Positions 16,369-25,700 are shown, counted from the first letter of the stretch. The stretch is 64,000 nt of DNA from Prevotella sp. UBA2756 (GCA_002353205.1 DEJE01000020.1:89716-153715), one strand, 5' to 3'. Notes: generated by a model from the sequence alone, not told the origin. A program made the numbers and translations.

Positions 16369-17121
16369 TCACTTGATTCTGTAGCTCACGCCGATGGTCC
16401 CGTAGATGGGGAAGAGCGTCTGCTCCACGGTCTTGAAGTCGCGGTTGAAGATGCCGTTGAGTCCCCAGTTCAGGTCGGCGAAGAGGCCGAAGCGGTCGGC
16501 AACCTGCCAGTCGGCACCCACGGAGACGCCGACCTGCAGGTTGCGCATGTCATCGCTGAAGTCGTAGGTGGCGCGCTCGTTCTCTTCTGTTCCCATCGTC
16601 ACCTTCGGTCCGGTGGGGTTGCCTTGTCGAAGATAGCCGTCGTAGACGTAGCCGCTGAATTCCTTGTCGATCAACAGCGAAACGTAGGGACCGGCTTTCA
16701 GCAGCACCTTGTCGCCGACGCGGTAGGCTACCTGTATGGGCAGCGTGAGCATCCACTCCTTCACCTTCTGCCTGACGTGGCCGGTGTAGACACCGTTCAT
16801 CACGCTTTCGCCCTTCTTCACCTCCATGCGGTACGACTTGGTCGTTGCCTCGGCATCCATTCCCTTGTTCTCGAAACGCAGGCCTATGAGCAGACCTAAG
16901 CGGTTCTGAAAGGGCATCAGGGCATCCACGCCGACCATGAACGACGGTGTCAGACTGTACTTCTCGATGCTGCGGATGGTGGCCGGTATGCCAATGGGAG
17001 CCGTTCCGCCAATGCTGTAGCCGAGTCGGGCTTTCATTTCAAAACCATCGGGCAGTCCTGCTGCCATCATCTTGCCCTCAAAGGCAAGCAGGATAACGAA
17101 TATAGATATGATTTTTTTCAT
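16369..17121 (-). CDS. Outer membrane beta-barrel protein (PorT-like)
   Basis: A 250-residue protein with a signal peptide (KKIISIFVILLAFEGKMMAA). Alternating-strand segments follow, such as LGLLIGLRFENKG, LTLPIQVAYRVGDKVLLKAG, VGVSVGADWQV and a final TIGVSYRIK, which ends in a hydrophobic strand as outer-membrane barrels do. This fits the PorT-type small barrel family. It lies 18 bases downstream of a PCMD lipoprotein and upstream of the efflux adaptor, in one operon. Its role is unknown. Confidence 0.8.
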   Translation of the reverse strand: MKKIISIFVILLAFEGKMMAAGLPDGFEMKARLGYSIGGTAPIGIPATIRSIEKYSLTPSFMVGVDALMPFQNRLGLLIGLRFENKGMDAEATTKSYRMEVKKGESVMNGVYTGHVRQKVKEWMLTLPIQVAYRVGDKVLLKAGPYVSLLIDKEFSGYVYDGYLRQGNPTGPKVTMGTEENERATYDFSDDMRNLQVGVSVGADWQVADRFGLFADLNWGLNGIFNRDFKTVEQTLFPIYGTIGVSYRIK

Positions 17122-17139
17122 CGTAAATGCTCTCCTTTC

Positions 17140-18300
17140 CTATTCTTTCTCTAATGAGATGACGACTTTGTCGATGTAAAGTGTGCTGCCGATGGCTCCG
17201 CAGAACTCAGCGCCCCGCTTGCTCGAAGAGAAGACGAGCGCCAGGTTGTAGCCGTAATTGTCGAGAATCTGCTGATCCACGGGAGCCACATCTTCAAAGA
17301 ACATCTCGAAAGGCTTCCATTCGTCGGTCGCAGGCAGCGACTTCACCTGAGCCTTGCTGACGATATACTTGCTTGTGAGCACGTTGCCGCCGTCGAGCAC
17401 TACGGGATTTCCTTCGGCGTCTTTGTTGCGATAGAGCACGGCGTAGATGTCGCCCTCGTCAACGACACCGGGAACCACCTCGTTCTTCTCGTTCGTGAAC
17501 TCAGCTCCGGGGCGGTACTTGTAGTAGCCCGTCACCTTCACAGGCTCTTGGGGGAACGGATTGTTCTTGCCCATCAGCGTAGACTCGAGCGAACTCTTCA
17601 AAGCATTGTTCACGTCGAACTCTCCGATGAACAGGTTGCCGGCGGCAATGTATTTCTTCAGGGCGGCGGCCATGGCACCGGCGCTCTTGGTTTCCATGCG
17701 TACGCAGGCGCCTTCGTAGCCGTTCTTGTCGGGAACGGTAGGATATTCCTCCGCTTTCAGGTTGCTGTTGCCCATGCCGAAGCCTTGGTTGCCCGTTGCC
17801 CAGATGTTTTTCCTATTGCCGTTTTCGTCCACCTCAAACCAGCTGTAGAAGCTATATTTGAAGATGAACATGTCGACATCCTGGGTTTCGTAGTGCTCGA
17901 AGTCGTATTTCAGCGTGGGAAGGTCAGCTTCTTTGAACTCCACCTTGTACTGGCGATGCCACTCTCCGTCCTCCGAAGTGACGGTGTAGGTCACCGGTCC
18001 TTTGCTGAAGTCCTGCTCCGAACCGTTGGCGGGCTCGATGGTTGCGCCGGGCGTCAGGGTGAAATGTAGGGGAATTTTCGGCAAAGAGAGTATCGACTTC
18101 ACCGTGAACACAATCTCGTTGGTGCTGAAAAGCACATCGTTCTTACGCATGTCGGTCTCGGGCTGGTAGAAACAGTCCTTGTAGGCTTCGCCTTCCACCC
18201 ATGTGCTCAGAATATCGCATTCTGAGTTTTTGGGTTCATCCTTGATGCACGACGTGAGCAGCAAGGCTGAAGAAAGAAAACAATACAAATAGTTCTTCAT
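17140..18300 (-). CDS. PCMD-domain lipoprotein
   Basis: A 386-residue lipoprotein with signal peptide and lipobox LLTSC near residue 18. The N-terminal part is beta-rich (Ig-like, about 40-130). The C-terminal half matches the PCMD (putative carbohydrate metabolism) domain in layout, with an internal QGFGMGN-like segment, a YKYRPG strand and the closing LYIDKVVISLEKE. The start at 18300 is chosen because the frame's earlier Met (18327) falls within the promoter element. It is the first gene of the operon that continues with the barrel and efflux genes. It is probably surface or periplasm facing; the ligand is unknown. Confidence 0.78.
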   Translation of the reverse strand: MKNYLYCFLSSALLLTSCIKDEPKNSECDILSTWVEGEAYKDCFYQPETDMRKNDVLFSTNEIVFTVKSILSLPKIPLHFTLTPGATIEPANGSEQDFSKGPVTYTVTSEDGEWHRQYKVEFKEADLPTLKYDFEHYETQDVDMFIFKYSFYSWFEVDENGNRKNIWATGNQGFGMGNSNLKAEEYPTVPDKNGYEGACVRMETKSAGAMAAALKKYIAAGNLFIGEFDVNNALKSSLESTLMGKNNPFPQEPVKVTGYYKYRPGAEFTNEKNEVVPGVVDEGDIYAVLYRNKDAEGNPVVLDGGNVLTSKYIVSKAQVKSLPATDEWKPFEMFFEDVAPVDQQILDNYGYNLALVFSSSKRGAEFCGAIGSTLYIDKVVISLEKE

Positions 18301-18324
18301 AAAGATAATTTTAAAAAATCGGGG

Positions 18325-18332
18325 CAAAGTTA
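18325..18332 (-). promoter_or_regulatory. -7 element upstream of the PCMD/efflux operon
   Basis: TAACTTTG on the minus strand, 25 bases before the start codon, fits TAnnTTTG. The -33 region has no clear TTTG. Confidence 0.5.
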
Positions 18333-18419
18333 AAAAGATATTTTCATAACAGAAAACTTTTTGCCTGTTAATTAGTGTTCAAGCCCCGATTTCATGTCTT
18401 TTCAGTATGTTATATAAGC

Positions 18420-18450
18420 CAACGAAGCCTTGCCGAATTTGGCAAGGCCT
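18420..18450 (-). terminator. Hairpin downstream of the GH43 gene
   Basis: GCCTTGCC and GGCAAGGC pair around a 6-base loop (about 18426-18447). On the minus strand it follows the GH43 stop by about 35 bases, with only a short TTCGTT tail, so it is a weak terminator candidate. Confidence 0.45.
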
Positions 18451-18481
18451 CCGATGTTGATGGTTCTGTGTTTATCTATAG

Positions 18482-20632
18482 CTATCGGCTCTCGGATGTT
18501 TCCTCCCAGCGCAGCACCGCACCGTTCTGACGAGCCGGGTCGGCACCTGTGAAGTCCATCGAGTAGGGGCTGCCCGTGGTGGGACTCTTGCCGATATACT
18601 TATGCGTGCGCATCGACATCAGCATGAACTCGTGGTTCAGGTAGTCCTGCCAGAGGAACACCTCGGCCTTCGCGGGATCGTCGGTCAGACGGACGTCGCC
18701 TGCGATGCCGTAGCCCGAAGTGAAGACATAGCGGCCGTCTTCACACTGCAGGACGACCTTTCCCTGGCCCTTGTCGATGACACGGAAGTGCGTCAGGTCG
18801 CTCGTAACTTCTGCATTCTTATCCGACGAGGGTGCCGGCCGGAAGCCTTCGGTGTCGTGCAGCAGTCCATGCTTCAAGGCAATGGCAGGTTTGCCGGTGG
18901 CAAGGTTGATGATGCGGAATGTCTTGCCGTATGGAATATTCTTGCTGCGGTCGGCCTGCGGTTCCTCCACGGTGAAGTTGTCAAACTCGGCATAGCCGCC
19001 CTGGATGCCCTTGCGGTTGAAGGCGAAGAGGGCGTGGCGCGAGCCCTGGAACGTGATGAGCTGATACGACAGCGGCATCTCGCGGCCCAGCGGTTGGAAG
19101 ACCTTGCCATTGAATGACCATTCGTAGTGGGCACGGTCGTGGTCGTAGTCGCCCACCATGCGGAGCCATACCTTCTTCAATGGTGCGTCGCAGGAGGCGA
19201 GGCCCAAGGTGACGGTGTCGTTGGTGGCTTGCTCAAAGCAGTGCAGGAGCAAGCCATAGTGGCCTTGCTCGATGCCAATCCAAGAGCAAGGCACGTTGAT
19301 GTTGCCCAGTCCGGCCACGTCGCCTTCCTTCATGCCGCCGACATATAGCTCCACGGTGGCAATGCTTGTGGGGCCGATGACGCGCTGCGTCAGCGTGTTG
19401 CGGGCCCACATGAGCTGCTCGGCAGGCTGTGCCTGCAGGCGCAGGCGGCCGTTCTTCAGGCTCCATTTCTTCTCGTCGGGGTTGTGGTTCCACTGCCAGA
19501 TGCGGCCGAGCTTCTTGCCGTCGAAGTTCTCGCTGCGCTCGTAGGGTGCGTGGGGAGGCTGCTGTGATACAGCAGCAGACTGGACGTTGGGCTTGAACCA
19601 CGTGCGCGGCGCGCGACCCAGATTGCCCTCCAGCCCGAGCATGGGCCAGCCGTCCTTCCAGGTGATGGGCGCCAGGGTGACGGTGCGGCCGACGGAGTGG
19701 AAGTCCATCATCAGCAGAGCCCACCACTGTCCGCTCTGATCCTCCACGATGCCGCCCTGATGGATGTTGGTGCAGGCCGTGGCATGGATGTCGACGGGCG
19801 GAATGCCGAACTTCGTGCCGTTGCTTCCGATGCGGTATTGCTCGCCTTGAGGCACCTGCGTGAGCGAGGCTGCATGGTAGCCGAAGGTCTCGTCGGCCGT
19901 GATGGTGATGGTCTCGTAGGGCCCCCAGATGCTCTTCGAGCGCGAGCAGAGCGTGCGCCCGTTGGGCCGGTAGTCGGTCGAGATGAGATAGTACATGCCG
20001 TTGATCTTGTACATGTGGTGACCTTCGCCCACGGCGTTGCCCTCGGGGATGATGGTGCGCTCGGTCTCCTCGATGGGCCCGCTCATATCGGGCTTCAGCT
20101 CTGTGCATTTCACTTCGCCGTAGCCGTGGATGGCGTAGATCTTGCCGTCATCGTCGAAGAGGACAGACAGGTCGTAGATGCGTCCCTGCATGTTGTGGTG
20201 CTTCCAAGGGCCGCGGATGTCCTTCGAGGTGTAGCACTGCAGCCCCTTTCCGTTCACGTTGGAGTAGACGTAGAACTGTCCGTTGGCATATCGGATGCAG
20301 GGTGCCCAGATGCCCTGTCCGTAGATTTCCTTGTGGTTTCGGAGCGCGAAGGCATCGTCGTTGAAGTCGAAGCGGTCGAAGCAGTAGCTGATGTTCTCCC
20401 AGTTGACAAGGTCCTTCGAGTGCAGGATGACCAGTCCTGGCACGGTGTGCATGGTCGTTCCGGCCAGATAGTAGTCGTCGCCCACGCGCAGGATGTCGGG
20501 GTCGGAGAACTCATCGTAGAAAAGAGGGTTGGTGAACGTGCCGTTTCCGTTGTCGGCGGTCCACGACTTGGTCTGTGCGAGAATGTAGCTGCTCATCATG
20601 GTGAACAGCAACAGTAGCAGGTTTTTTCTCAT
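18482..20632 (-). CDS. Secreted family 43 glycoside hydrolase
   Basis: A 716-residue enzyme with signal peptide (RKNLLLLLFTMMSSYILAQ). The five-bladed propeller of GH43 starts with FTNPLFYDEFSDPDILRVGD, whose Asp is the expected catalytic base. A middle SVLFDDDGKIYAIHGYG gives the second Asp, and GEGHHMYKINGMYYL carries the probable catalytic acid Glu. After about residue 330 a beta-sandwich domain of the beta-xylosidase C-terminal type follows. A final ~130-residue beta-trefoil-like region (VVLQCEDGRYVFTSG) may bind sugar. Likely substrates are arabinose- or xylose-containing side chains. The start at 20632 lies just after the -7 element. Confidence 0.9.
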   Translation of the reverse strand: MRKNLLLLLFTMMSSYILAQTKSWTADNGNGTFTNPLFYDEFSDPDILRVGDDYYLAGTTMHTVPGLVILHSKDLVNWENISYCFDRFDFNDDAFALRNHKEIYGQGIWAPCIRYANGQFYVYSNVNGKGLQCYTSKDIRGPWKHHNMQGRIYDLSVLFDDDGKIYAIHGYGEVKCTELKPDMSGPIEETERTIIPEGNAVGEGHHMYKINGMYYLISTDYRPNGRTLCSRSKSIWGPYETITITADETFGYHAASLTQVPQGEQYRIGSNGTKFGIPPVDIHATACTNIHQGGIVEDQSGQWWALLMMDFHSVGRTVTLAPITWKDGWPMLGLEGNLGRAPRTWFKPNVQSAAVSQQPPHAPYERSENFDGKKLGRIWQWNHNPDEKKWSLKNGRLRLQAQPAEQLMWARNTLTQRVIGPTSIATVELYVGGMKEGDVAGLGNINVPCSWIGIEQGHYGLLLHCFEQATNDTVTLGLASCDAPLKKVWLRMVGDYDHDRAHYEWSFNGKVFQPLGREMPLSYQLITFQGSRHALFAFNRKGIQGGYAEFDNFTVEEPQADRSKNIPYGKTFRIINLATGKPAIALKHGLLHDTEGFRPAPSSDKNAEVTSDLTHFRVIDKGQGKVVLQCEDGRYVFTSGYGIAGDVRLTDDPAKAEVFLWQDYLNHEFMLMSMRTHKYIGKSPTTGSPYSMDFTGADPARQNGAVLRWEETSESR

Positions 20633-20661
20633 TGTTTTAGTATCGTTATTGTTTTCTTTTG

Positions 20662-20669
20662 CAAATGTA
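20662..20669 (-). promoter_or_regulatory. -7 element of the GH43 promoter
   Basis: TACATTTG on the minus strand, 30 bases before the GH43 start, fits TAnnTTTG; the -33 element is not clear. It is divergent from the folP promoter 50 bases away. Confidence 0.55.
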
Positions 20670-20714
20670 TGAAAAAAAAGCAGGATTCCACTCATTTATT
20701 AGAATCTTTTTTTA

Positions 20715-20722
20715 TAAATTTG
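20715..20722 (+). promoter_or_regulatory. -7 element of the folP promoter
   Basis: TAAATTTG fits TAnnTTTG and places the transcript start near 20729. The in-frame Mets at 20659 (upstream) and 20731 (at the transcript start) are therefore unlikely starts. No clear -33 TTTG is seen. Confidence 0.55.
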
Positions 20723-20766
20723 CATCGTCAATGGCCAAAAGCTTACAGTCACCAGTTCACGAAGAG

Positions 20767-21627
20767 ATGACACAACCGACAATCAATGTGCAAGGACAGT
20801 TGCTCGACCTAAGCCGCCCCTGCGTGATGGGAATCCTGAACGCCACGCCCGACTCGTTCTTCTCGGCCAGCCGTCAGCAGACGGAGCGCGATATTGCCGC
20901 CCGTGCCGATGCTATCGTGGCCGAGGGAGGCTCGATGATTGACGTGGGAGCTTTCTCCACCCGACCGGGAGCTGCCCCCGTGGATGAAGACGAAGAGCGT
21001 CGGCGGCTGCGCAGGGCGCTCGCCGTGGTGAGGCGCTGTCATCCCGATGCCATCGTGTCGGTGGACACCTTCCGACCCGATGTGGCCCGTATGGCGGTGG
21101 AGGAGTATGGCGTGGCCATCGTCAACGATGTGTCGGCAGGGCGCGTTGCAGGCGTCTTCGGCGGAGAGGAGCAACCGGCAGACCTGTCCGATGTGCCCGA
21201 GATGTTCCGCATGGTGGCCCGTCTTCGCGTACCTTATATACTAATGTCTGCACGAAGCACCCTGAAGGAGATGCTCACTGGCTTTGCCGACGAGGTGCTG
21301 AAGCTTCGTTCCCTGGGACACAACGATATCATTCTCGACCCGGGCTTCGGCTTCGGAAAGACCGTGGAGCAGAACTACGCCATCCTGCAACAGTTGGAGA
21401 AACTGCATGTCATGGGGCTGCCGCTGCTTGTGGGGCTCTCGCGCAAGAGCATGATATGGAAACGCTTGGACACGACGGCCGACGATGCGCTCAACGGAAC
21501 CACCGTCCTGAACACCATTGCCCTGATGAAAGGCGCGTCGATCCTGCGCGTCCACGACGTGCGTCAAGCGGTGGAGGCTGTCCGTCTCTGCGCTCCCTGT
21601 GAAGAAAAAGAAACAACCCATCAATAA
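20767..21627 (+). CDS. folP: Dihydropteroate synthase
   Basis: A 286-residue protein with the DHPS signatures: CVMGILNATPDSFF near the start, GGSMIDVGAFSTRPGA (pterin/phosphate binding), VSVDTFRPDVAR, IVNDVSAG, DPGFGFGKTVEQNY and LVGLSRKSMI. It joins p-aminobenzoate to dihydropterin pyrophosphate in folate synthesis in the cytoplasm. The start is set at 20767 because it gives the family N-terminus and lies downstream of the promoter. The 3' end overlaps the GTG-initiated frame of the diadenylate cyclase gene by 29 bases, an arrangement common in Bacteroidetes. Confidence 0.95.
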   Translation: MTQPTINVQGQLLDLSRPCVMGILNATPDSFFSASRQQTERDIAARADAIVAEGGSMIDVGAFSTRPGAAPVDEDEERRRLRRALAVVRRCHPDAIVSVDTFRPDVARMAVEEYGVAIVNDVSAGRVAGVFGGEEQPADLSDVPEMFRMVARLRVPYILMSARSTLKEMLTGFADEVLKLRSLGHNDIILDPGFGFGKTVEQNYAILQQLEKLHVMGLPLLVGLSRKSMIWKRLDTTADDALNGTTVLNTIALMKGASILRVHDVRQAVEAVRLCAPCEEKETTHQ

Positions 21628-22420
21628 AGATACCACTGTGTTCGACTTCGGAATCAAAGATATCATCGACATCTTCCTTGTCGCTCTGATGCTCTACTAC
21701 ATCTACCGTCTGATGCGCGAGAGCCGTTCGCTCAACGTCTTCATCGGCATCATGCTGTTCATCATCATTTGGCTCTTCGTCAGCCAGATTCTCGAGATGC
21801 GCCTGCTGGGCAGCATCATGGACAAACTGGTCAGCGTCGGTGTCATTGCACTCATCATCCTCTTTCAGGAAGAGATCAGGAAGTTCTTCTATAACATCGG
21901 CGCACGGCAGCGCTTCCGCACGCTCGCAAGTTTCTTCCACCGTGATCGCAAGAAAGACGACGAGGTGGACAAACGCACCATCATGCCCATCGTGCTGGCC
22001 TGCATGAACATGGCACGTCGCAAGGTGGGTGCCCTCATCGTCATCGAACGGAACTCTCCGCTCGACGACATCATCACCACGGGCGACCAAATCGACGCAA
22101 ACATCAACCAGCGTCTCATCGAGAACATCTTCTTCAAGAACTCTCCGCTACACGACGGCGCCGTGGTCATCCGCGACAAACGCATCTGTGCTGCGGGCTG
22201 CATTCTCCCGGTCAGTCATACAACCAACATTCCGAAAGAGCTCGGACTGCGCCACCGTGCCGCTCTTGGCATCTCGCAGGAGAGCGATGCCATTGCCATC
22301 GTGTGCAGCGAAGAGACGGGGCGCATCAGTACGGCTATCAACGGTGAGTTCCGACTGCGACTGTCGGCCGAGGAGCTGGAGAGCATCCTGACCAAAGGGA
22401 TGAGGAGTATCGAGAGTTAA
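21599..22420 (+). CDS. cdaA: Membrane diadenylate cyclase (c-di-AMP synthase)
   Basis: A 273-residue CdaA homologue. Three membrane helices occupy about residues 20-90 (DIIDIFLVALMLYYIY; VFIGIMLFIIIWLFV; LVSVGVIALIILF). The DAC domain follows with HDGAVVI and LRHRAALG, the two catalytic motifs that bind ATP and metal. It makes c-di-AMP from two ATP at the inner membrane. There is no ATG start: GTG at 21599 overlaps folP, and GTG at 21638, 11 bases after the folP stop, would give a start closer to the family N-terminus. The stop codon lies in the first unit of a heptanucleotide repeat array. Confidence 0.93.
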   Translation: MKKKKQPINKDTTVFDFGIKDIIDIFLVALMLYYIYRLMRESRSLNVFIGIMLFIIIWLFVSQILEMRLLGSIMDKLVSVGVIALIILFQEEIRKFFYNIGARQRFRTLASFFHRDRKKDDEVDKRTIMPIVLACMNMARRKVGALIVIERNSPLDDIITTGDQIDANINQRLIENIFFKNSPLHDGAVVIRDKRICAAGCILPVSHTTNIPKELGLRHRAALGISQESDAIAIVCSEETGRISTAINGEFRLRLSAEELESILTKGMRSIES

Positions 22421-22470
22421 GAGTGAAGAATTAAGAGTTAAGAATTAAGAGTTAAGAGTTAAGAATTAGG
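22415..22470 (+). repeat. Heptanucleotide array (AGTTAAG/AATTAAG), 8 units
   Basis: Eight consecutive 7-bp units run from 22415 to 22470, alternating AGTTAAG and AATTAAG with one AGTGAAG. The first unit provides the cdaA TAA stop. Confidence 0.9.
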
Positions 22471-22497
22471 CTAATCGACTAAAAACAATATCTACGA

Positions 22498-25400
22498 ATG
22501 AAAACAAATCGAATGATTCTTGTCTGGCTGCTGGCCTGCATGGCACTCAGCATACATGCCAGAAAGACTTACAACTTCAACGGTGACTGGTTGCTCTATG
22601 TGGGCGACGTGGCAGAAGCCAAAGACGCGGCTTTCGACGACAGTCGCTGGCTCGGCGTGACGCTGCCATACGCCTTCAACGGCGACGAGGCGTTCCGCAA
22701 AGACATTGTCGACCTGACCGACACCATCGTTTGGTACCGCAAGCACTTCACACCAGAAGACTTCCCCAGCCATCCGAAACAGGGGAAAAGCGCCGCTGAG
22801 AAGTACTTCATCGAGTTCGAGGGGGCACGCCAGGGGGCCGATGTCTACCTGAACGGCCATCTGCTGGGCTACAGCGAGAATGGCGTGATGGCCTTCGGAT
22901 TCGACCTGACACCCTATCTCGTCAAGGGCGACAACGTGCTGGCCGTGCGCTGCGACAACAGCTGGACCTACCGCTCACGACAGCACGACAGCCGATACCA
23001 ATGGAACGACCGCAACTTCAACGCCAACTACGGCGGTCTGCCTAAGAACGTGCGACTGCATGCCACCGACAAGCTCTACCAGACGCTGCCTCTCTACTCG
23101 AACCTGGGCACGACTGGAACATACGTCTACGCCACTGACTTCGACATTGCCAACAGGAAGGCGACCGTACACGTAGAGTCGCAGGTGCGCAACGAGGACG
23201 ACAAGGCGCATACGTTCCGGCTCTTCGCACGTGTGAGTAATGCCGACAACTACCTGACGGCCATCATTCCCGGCGAACCTGTCACGCTGAAACCTGGTGA
23301 GACGCGCACCATCAGCATCCAACGGGAGCTCGAAGGGCTGCACTTCTGGTCGTGGGGCTATGGTTATCTCTACACCGTCACGTCCTTCCTGGCTCCGGCA
23401 GAGGGCGATCCGAAGCCGATGAGCTACCATCCCGACGCTGTCGTCGTCCGTACCGGCTTCCGAAAGACGCGCTTCGCCAAAGGAAAAGTGTGGCTCAACG
23501 ACCGCGTGCTGATGATGCATGGCTACGCTCAGCGCACCAGCAACGAGTGGCCGGGCGTGGGACTGAGCGTTCCGGCGTGGCTGAGCGACTATTCAAACGG
23601 CCTGATGGTGGAGTCGAACGGCAATCTGGTGCGCTGGATGCACGTCACGCCGTGGAAGCAGGACATCGAGTCGTGCGACCGCGTGGGCCTCTTGCAGGCC
23701 ATGCCGGCCGGCGATGCTGAGAAAGACGTGGAGGGTCCGCGTTGGACACAGCGCACCGAGCTGATGCGCGACGCCATCATCTACAACCGCAACAACCCCA
23801 GCATCATCTTCTACGAGTGCGGCAACGAGAGCATCTCGCGCGAACACATGGTGGAGATGAAGAAGATACGCGACCAGTACGACCCCTTCGGCGGCCGAGC
23901 CATCGGCTCGCGCGAGATGCTCGACATCAACGAGGCGGAGTACGGCGGCGAAATGCTCTACATCAACAAGTCGAAGAAGCACCCCATGTGGGCCATGGAG
24001 TACTGCCGCGACGAAGGTTTGCGCAAATACTGGGACGACTACAGCTACCCGTTCCACAAGGAAGGTGACGGTCCGCTCTACCGCGGGAAACCGGCCGCCG
24101 ACTATAATCACAACATGGACAACTTCGCCGTGGAGATGGTACGGCGCTGGTACGACTACTGGCTGGAGCGTCCCGGAACGGGAACGCGTGTCAGCAGCGG
24201 CGGCGTGAAGATCGTCTTCTCCGACACGAACACGCACCATCGCGGCGAATCGAACTATCGCACCAGCGGCGTCACCGATGCCATGCGCATTCCGAAGGAC
24301 GCTTTCTTCGCCCATCAGGTGATGTGGAACGGATGGGTGGACAAGGAGAAGGAACAGACCTACATCGTCGGCCACTGGAACTACGAGCCCGGAACGGTGA
24401 AACCAGTCTATGTGGTTTCCAACGGCGACGAGGTGGAGCTCTTCCTCAACGGGCGCTCGCTGGGACGCGGCGTTCAGCAATACCGCCATCTGTTCACGTT
24501 CGACAGCGTGCGCTACGAACCAGGAACGCTGACTGCCGTCAGCTATAACCGGGTGAAGGCATCGGCCGACAATGCCCCGACGGTTGCCAAGGAAGCCAGC
24601 CGCTACGAGCTGCAGACGGCCGGAGAACCCGTGGCCCTGCACCTGAAGACCATAAGCAATCCCGAAGGCATGAAAGCCGACGGTGCCGACATGGCACTCG
24701 TCGAGGTGGAAGTGGTCGACAAGGAAGGGCGTCGCTGTCCGCTCGACGACCGCATGATTCTCTTCCACATGGCGGGTGAAGGCCGCTGGATCGGTGGCAT
24801 CGGAACGCGCAACAACAAAGAAATGCAGCGGCCCGACACGCAGTCGCGCGAAGGACTGCTCGACGCTGCGGCTACGAAGAACGTCTCCGACAACTATGTC
24901 GGGTCCTACATGCTGCCCGTGGAGTGCGGCGTGAACAGGGTTCTGGTGCGCTCGACGGTCAACGCAGGAGACATCAACGTTTCCGTATGGGCCGAAGGGC
25001 TGAAGCCCGCCTATGCGAAGCTGACCACCGAAGCCGTCAACGTGGCCGAATACCAGCCGCGGCTGACCCTGCCGGGACGACTCGACCGGGGCGAGACGCC
25101 ACAGACTCCTTCCTATCAGGAGCAGCAAAGGGCCGTGACCATAGCGTCGGTGCACGCCGGTTACGACGAAGAGCATGCCGGCAACAGCTTCGACGACAAC
25201 GAACTGTCGGAGTGGAAGAACGACGGACGACTTTCCACGGCATGGATTACCTACCGCCTGGCACGCAAGGCCAACGTCAGTGACATCTGCATGAAGCTCA
25301 CCGGATGGCGCATGCGCAGCTATCCCATCGAAATCTATGAGGGCAAACGACTCGTATGGAGCGGTGAGACACCACGCAGCCTGGGCTATGTGCATCTGAA

Positions 25401-25596
25401 GGTTGTGCCACGCGCCACCAACGAGATTACCATCCGACTGCGCGGAGCAGGCAAGGATGAGGATGCTTTCGGCGGTATCGTCGAAGTGGCACAGCCTGCT
25501 GCAGGCGAGCTCGATCTCTATAAGGCCAAGGGTGGTGGCGAGACGCGCAGCGAACTGCGCATCGTCGAGGTGGAATTCCTCGAAGACGTGAAATAA
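22498..25596 (+). CDS. Secreted family 2 glycoside hydrolase with C-terminal discoidin-like domain
   Basis: A 1032-residue protein with a signal peptide (ILVWLLACMALSIHA). The order is GH2 sugar-binding domain (YNFNGDWLLYVG), an Ig-like domain (about 215-290), and the TIM barrel. The barrel holds NNPSIIFYECGNES, with the acid/base Glu in GNES. The nucleophile is probably the Glu in MWAMEYCRDEG. A DUF4982-like Ig domain (VVSNGDEVELFLNGRSLGRG) and another Ig-like domain follow. The last ~170 residues have F5/8-type C features (SEWKNDGRLSTAWITYRL). It is probably a beta-galactosidase-like exo-enzyme of the periplasm or surface; the exact sugar is unknown. No strong promoter is seen, so it may be read from cdaA. 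Confidence 0.9.
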   Translation: MKTNRMILVWLLACMALSIHARKTYNFNGDWLLYVGDVAEAKDAAFDDSRWLGVTLPYAFNGDEAFRKDIVDLTDTIVWYRKHFTPEDFPSHPKQGKSAAEKYFIEFEGARQGADVYLNGHLLGYSENGVMAFGFDLTPYLVKGDNVLAVRCDNSWTYRSRQHDSRYQWNDRNFNANYGGLPKNVRLHATDKLYQTLPLYSNLGTTGTYVYATDFDIANRKATVHVESQVRNEDDKAHTFRLFARVSNADNYLTAIIPGEPVTLKPGETRTISIQRELEGLHFWSWGYGYLYTVTSFLAPAEGDPKPMSYHPDAVVVRTGFRKTRFAKGKVWLNDRVLMMHGYAQRTSNEWPGVGLSVPAWLSDYSNGLMVESNGNLVRWMHVTPWKQDIESCDRVGLLQAMPAGDAEKDVEGPRWTQRTELMRDAIIYNRNNPSIIFYECGNESISREHMVEMKKIRDQYDPFGGRAIGSREMLDINEAEYGGEMLYINKSKKHPMWAMEYCRDEGLRKYWDDYSYPFHKEGDGPLYRGKPAADYNHNMDNFAVEMVRRWYDYWLERPGTGTRVSSGGVKIVFSDTNTHHRGESNYRTSGVTDAMRIPKDAFFAHQVMWNGWVDKEKEQTYIVGHWNYEPGTVKPVYVVSNGDEVELFLNGRSLGRGVQQYRHLFTFDSVRYEPGTLTAVSYNRVKASADNAPTVAKEASRYELQTAGEPVALHLKTISNPEGMKADGADMALVEVEVVDKEGRRCPLDDRMILFHMAGEGRWIGGIGTRNNKEMQRPDTQSREGLLDAAATKNVSDNYVGSYMLPVECGVNRVLVRSTVNAGDINVSVWAEGLKPAYAKLTTEAVNVAEYQPRLTLPGRLDRGETPQTPSYQEQQRAVTIASVHAGYDEEHAGNSFDDNELSEWKNDGRLSTAWITYRLARKANVSDICMKLTGWRMRSYPIEIYEGKRLVWSGETPRSLGYVHLKVVPRATNEITIRLRGAGKDEDAFGGIVEVAQPAAGELDLYKAKGGGETRSELRIVEVEFLEDVK

Positions 25597-25674
25597 GTGC
25601 CGGCTGTCGGCCTTCGGCGCTTCGTCGATAGCCGACGATACCGCACGCTGCCCAATCGCCAAAAAAACGTAAAT

Positions 25675-25700
25675 CGGAACGGCATTCGCTTGCCGTTCCG
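25675..25700. promoter_or_regulatory. 10-bp perfect inverted repeat over the pta -33 region
   Basis: CGGAACGGCA (25675-25684) and TGCCGTTCCG (25691-25700) are perfect inverted copies with a 6-base spacer. The -33 TTG of the pta promoter (25690-25692) is inside it. It could be an operator, or a terminator hairpin of the GH2 gene, but no T-tract follows. Confidence 0.5.

Noticed and set aside
25675..25700. Rho-independent terminator of the GH2 gene
   Set aside because: The stem is perfect but no T-tract follows on the plus strand, and it overlaps the pta -33 element; operator is the better reading, though a terminator is not fully excluded.
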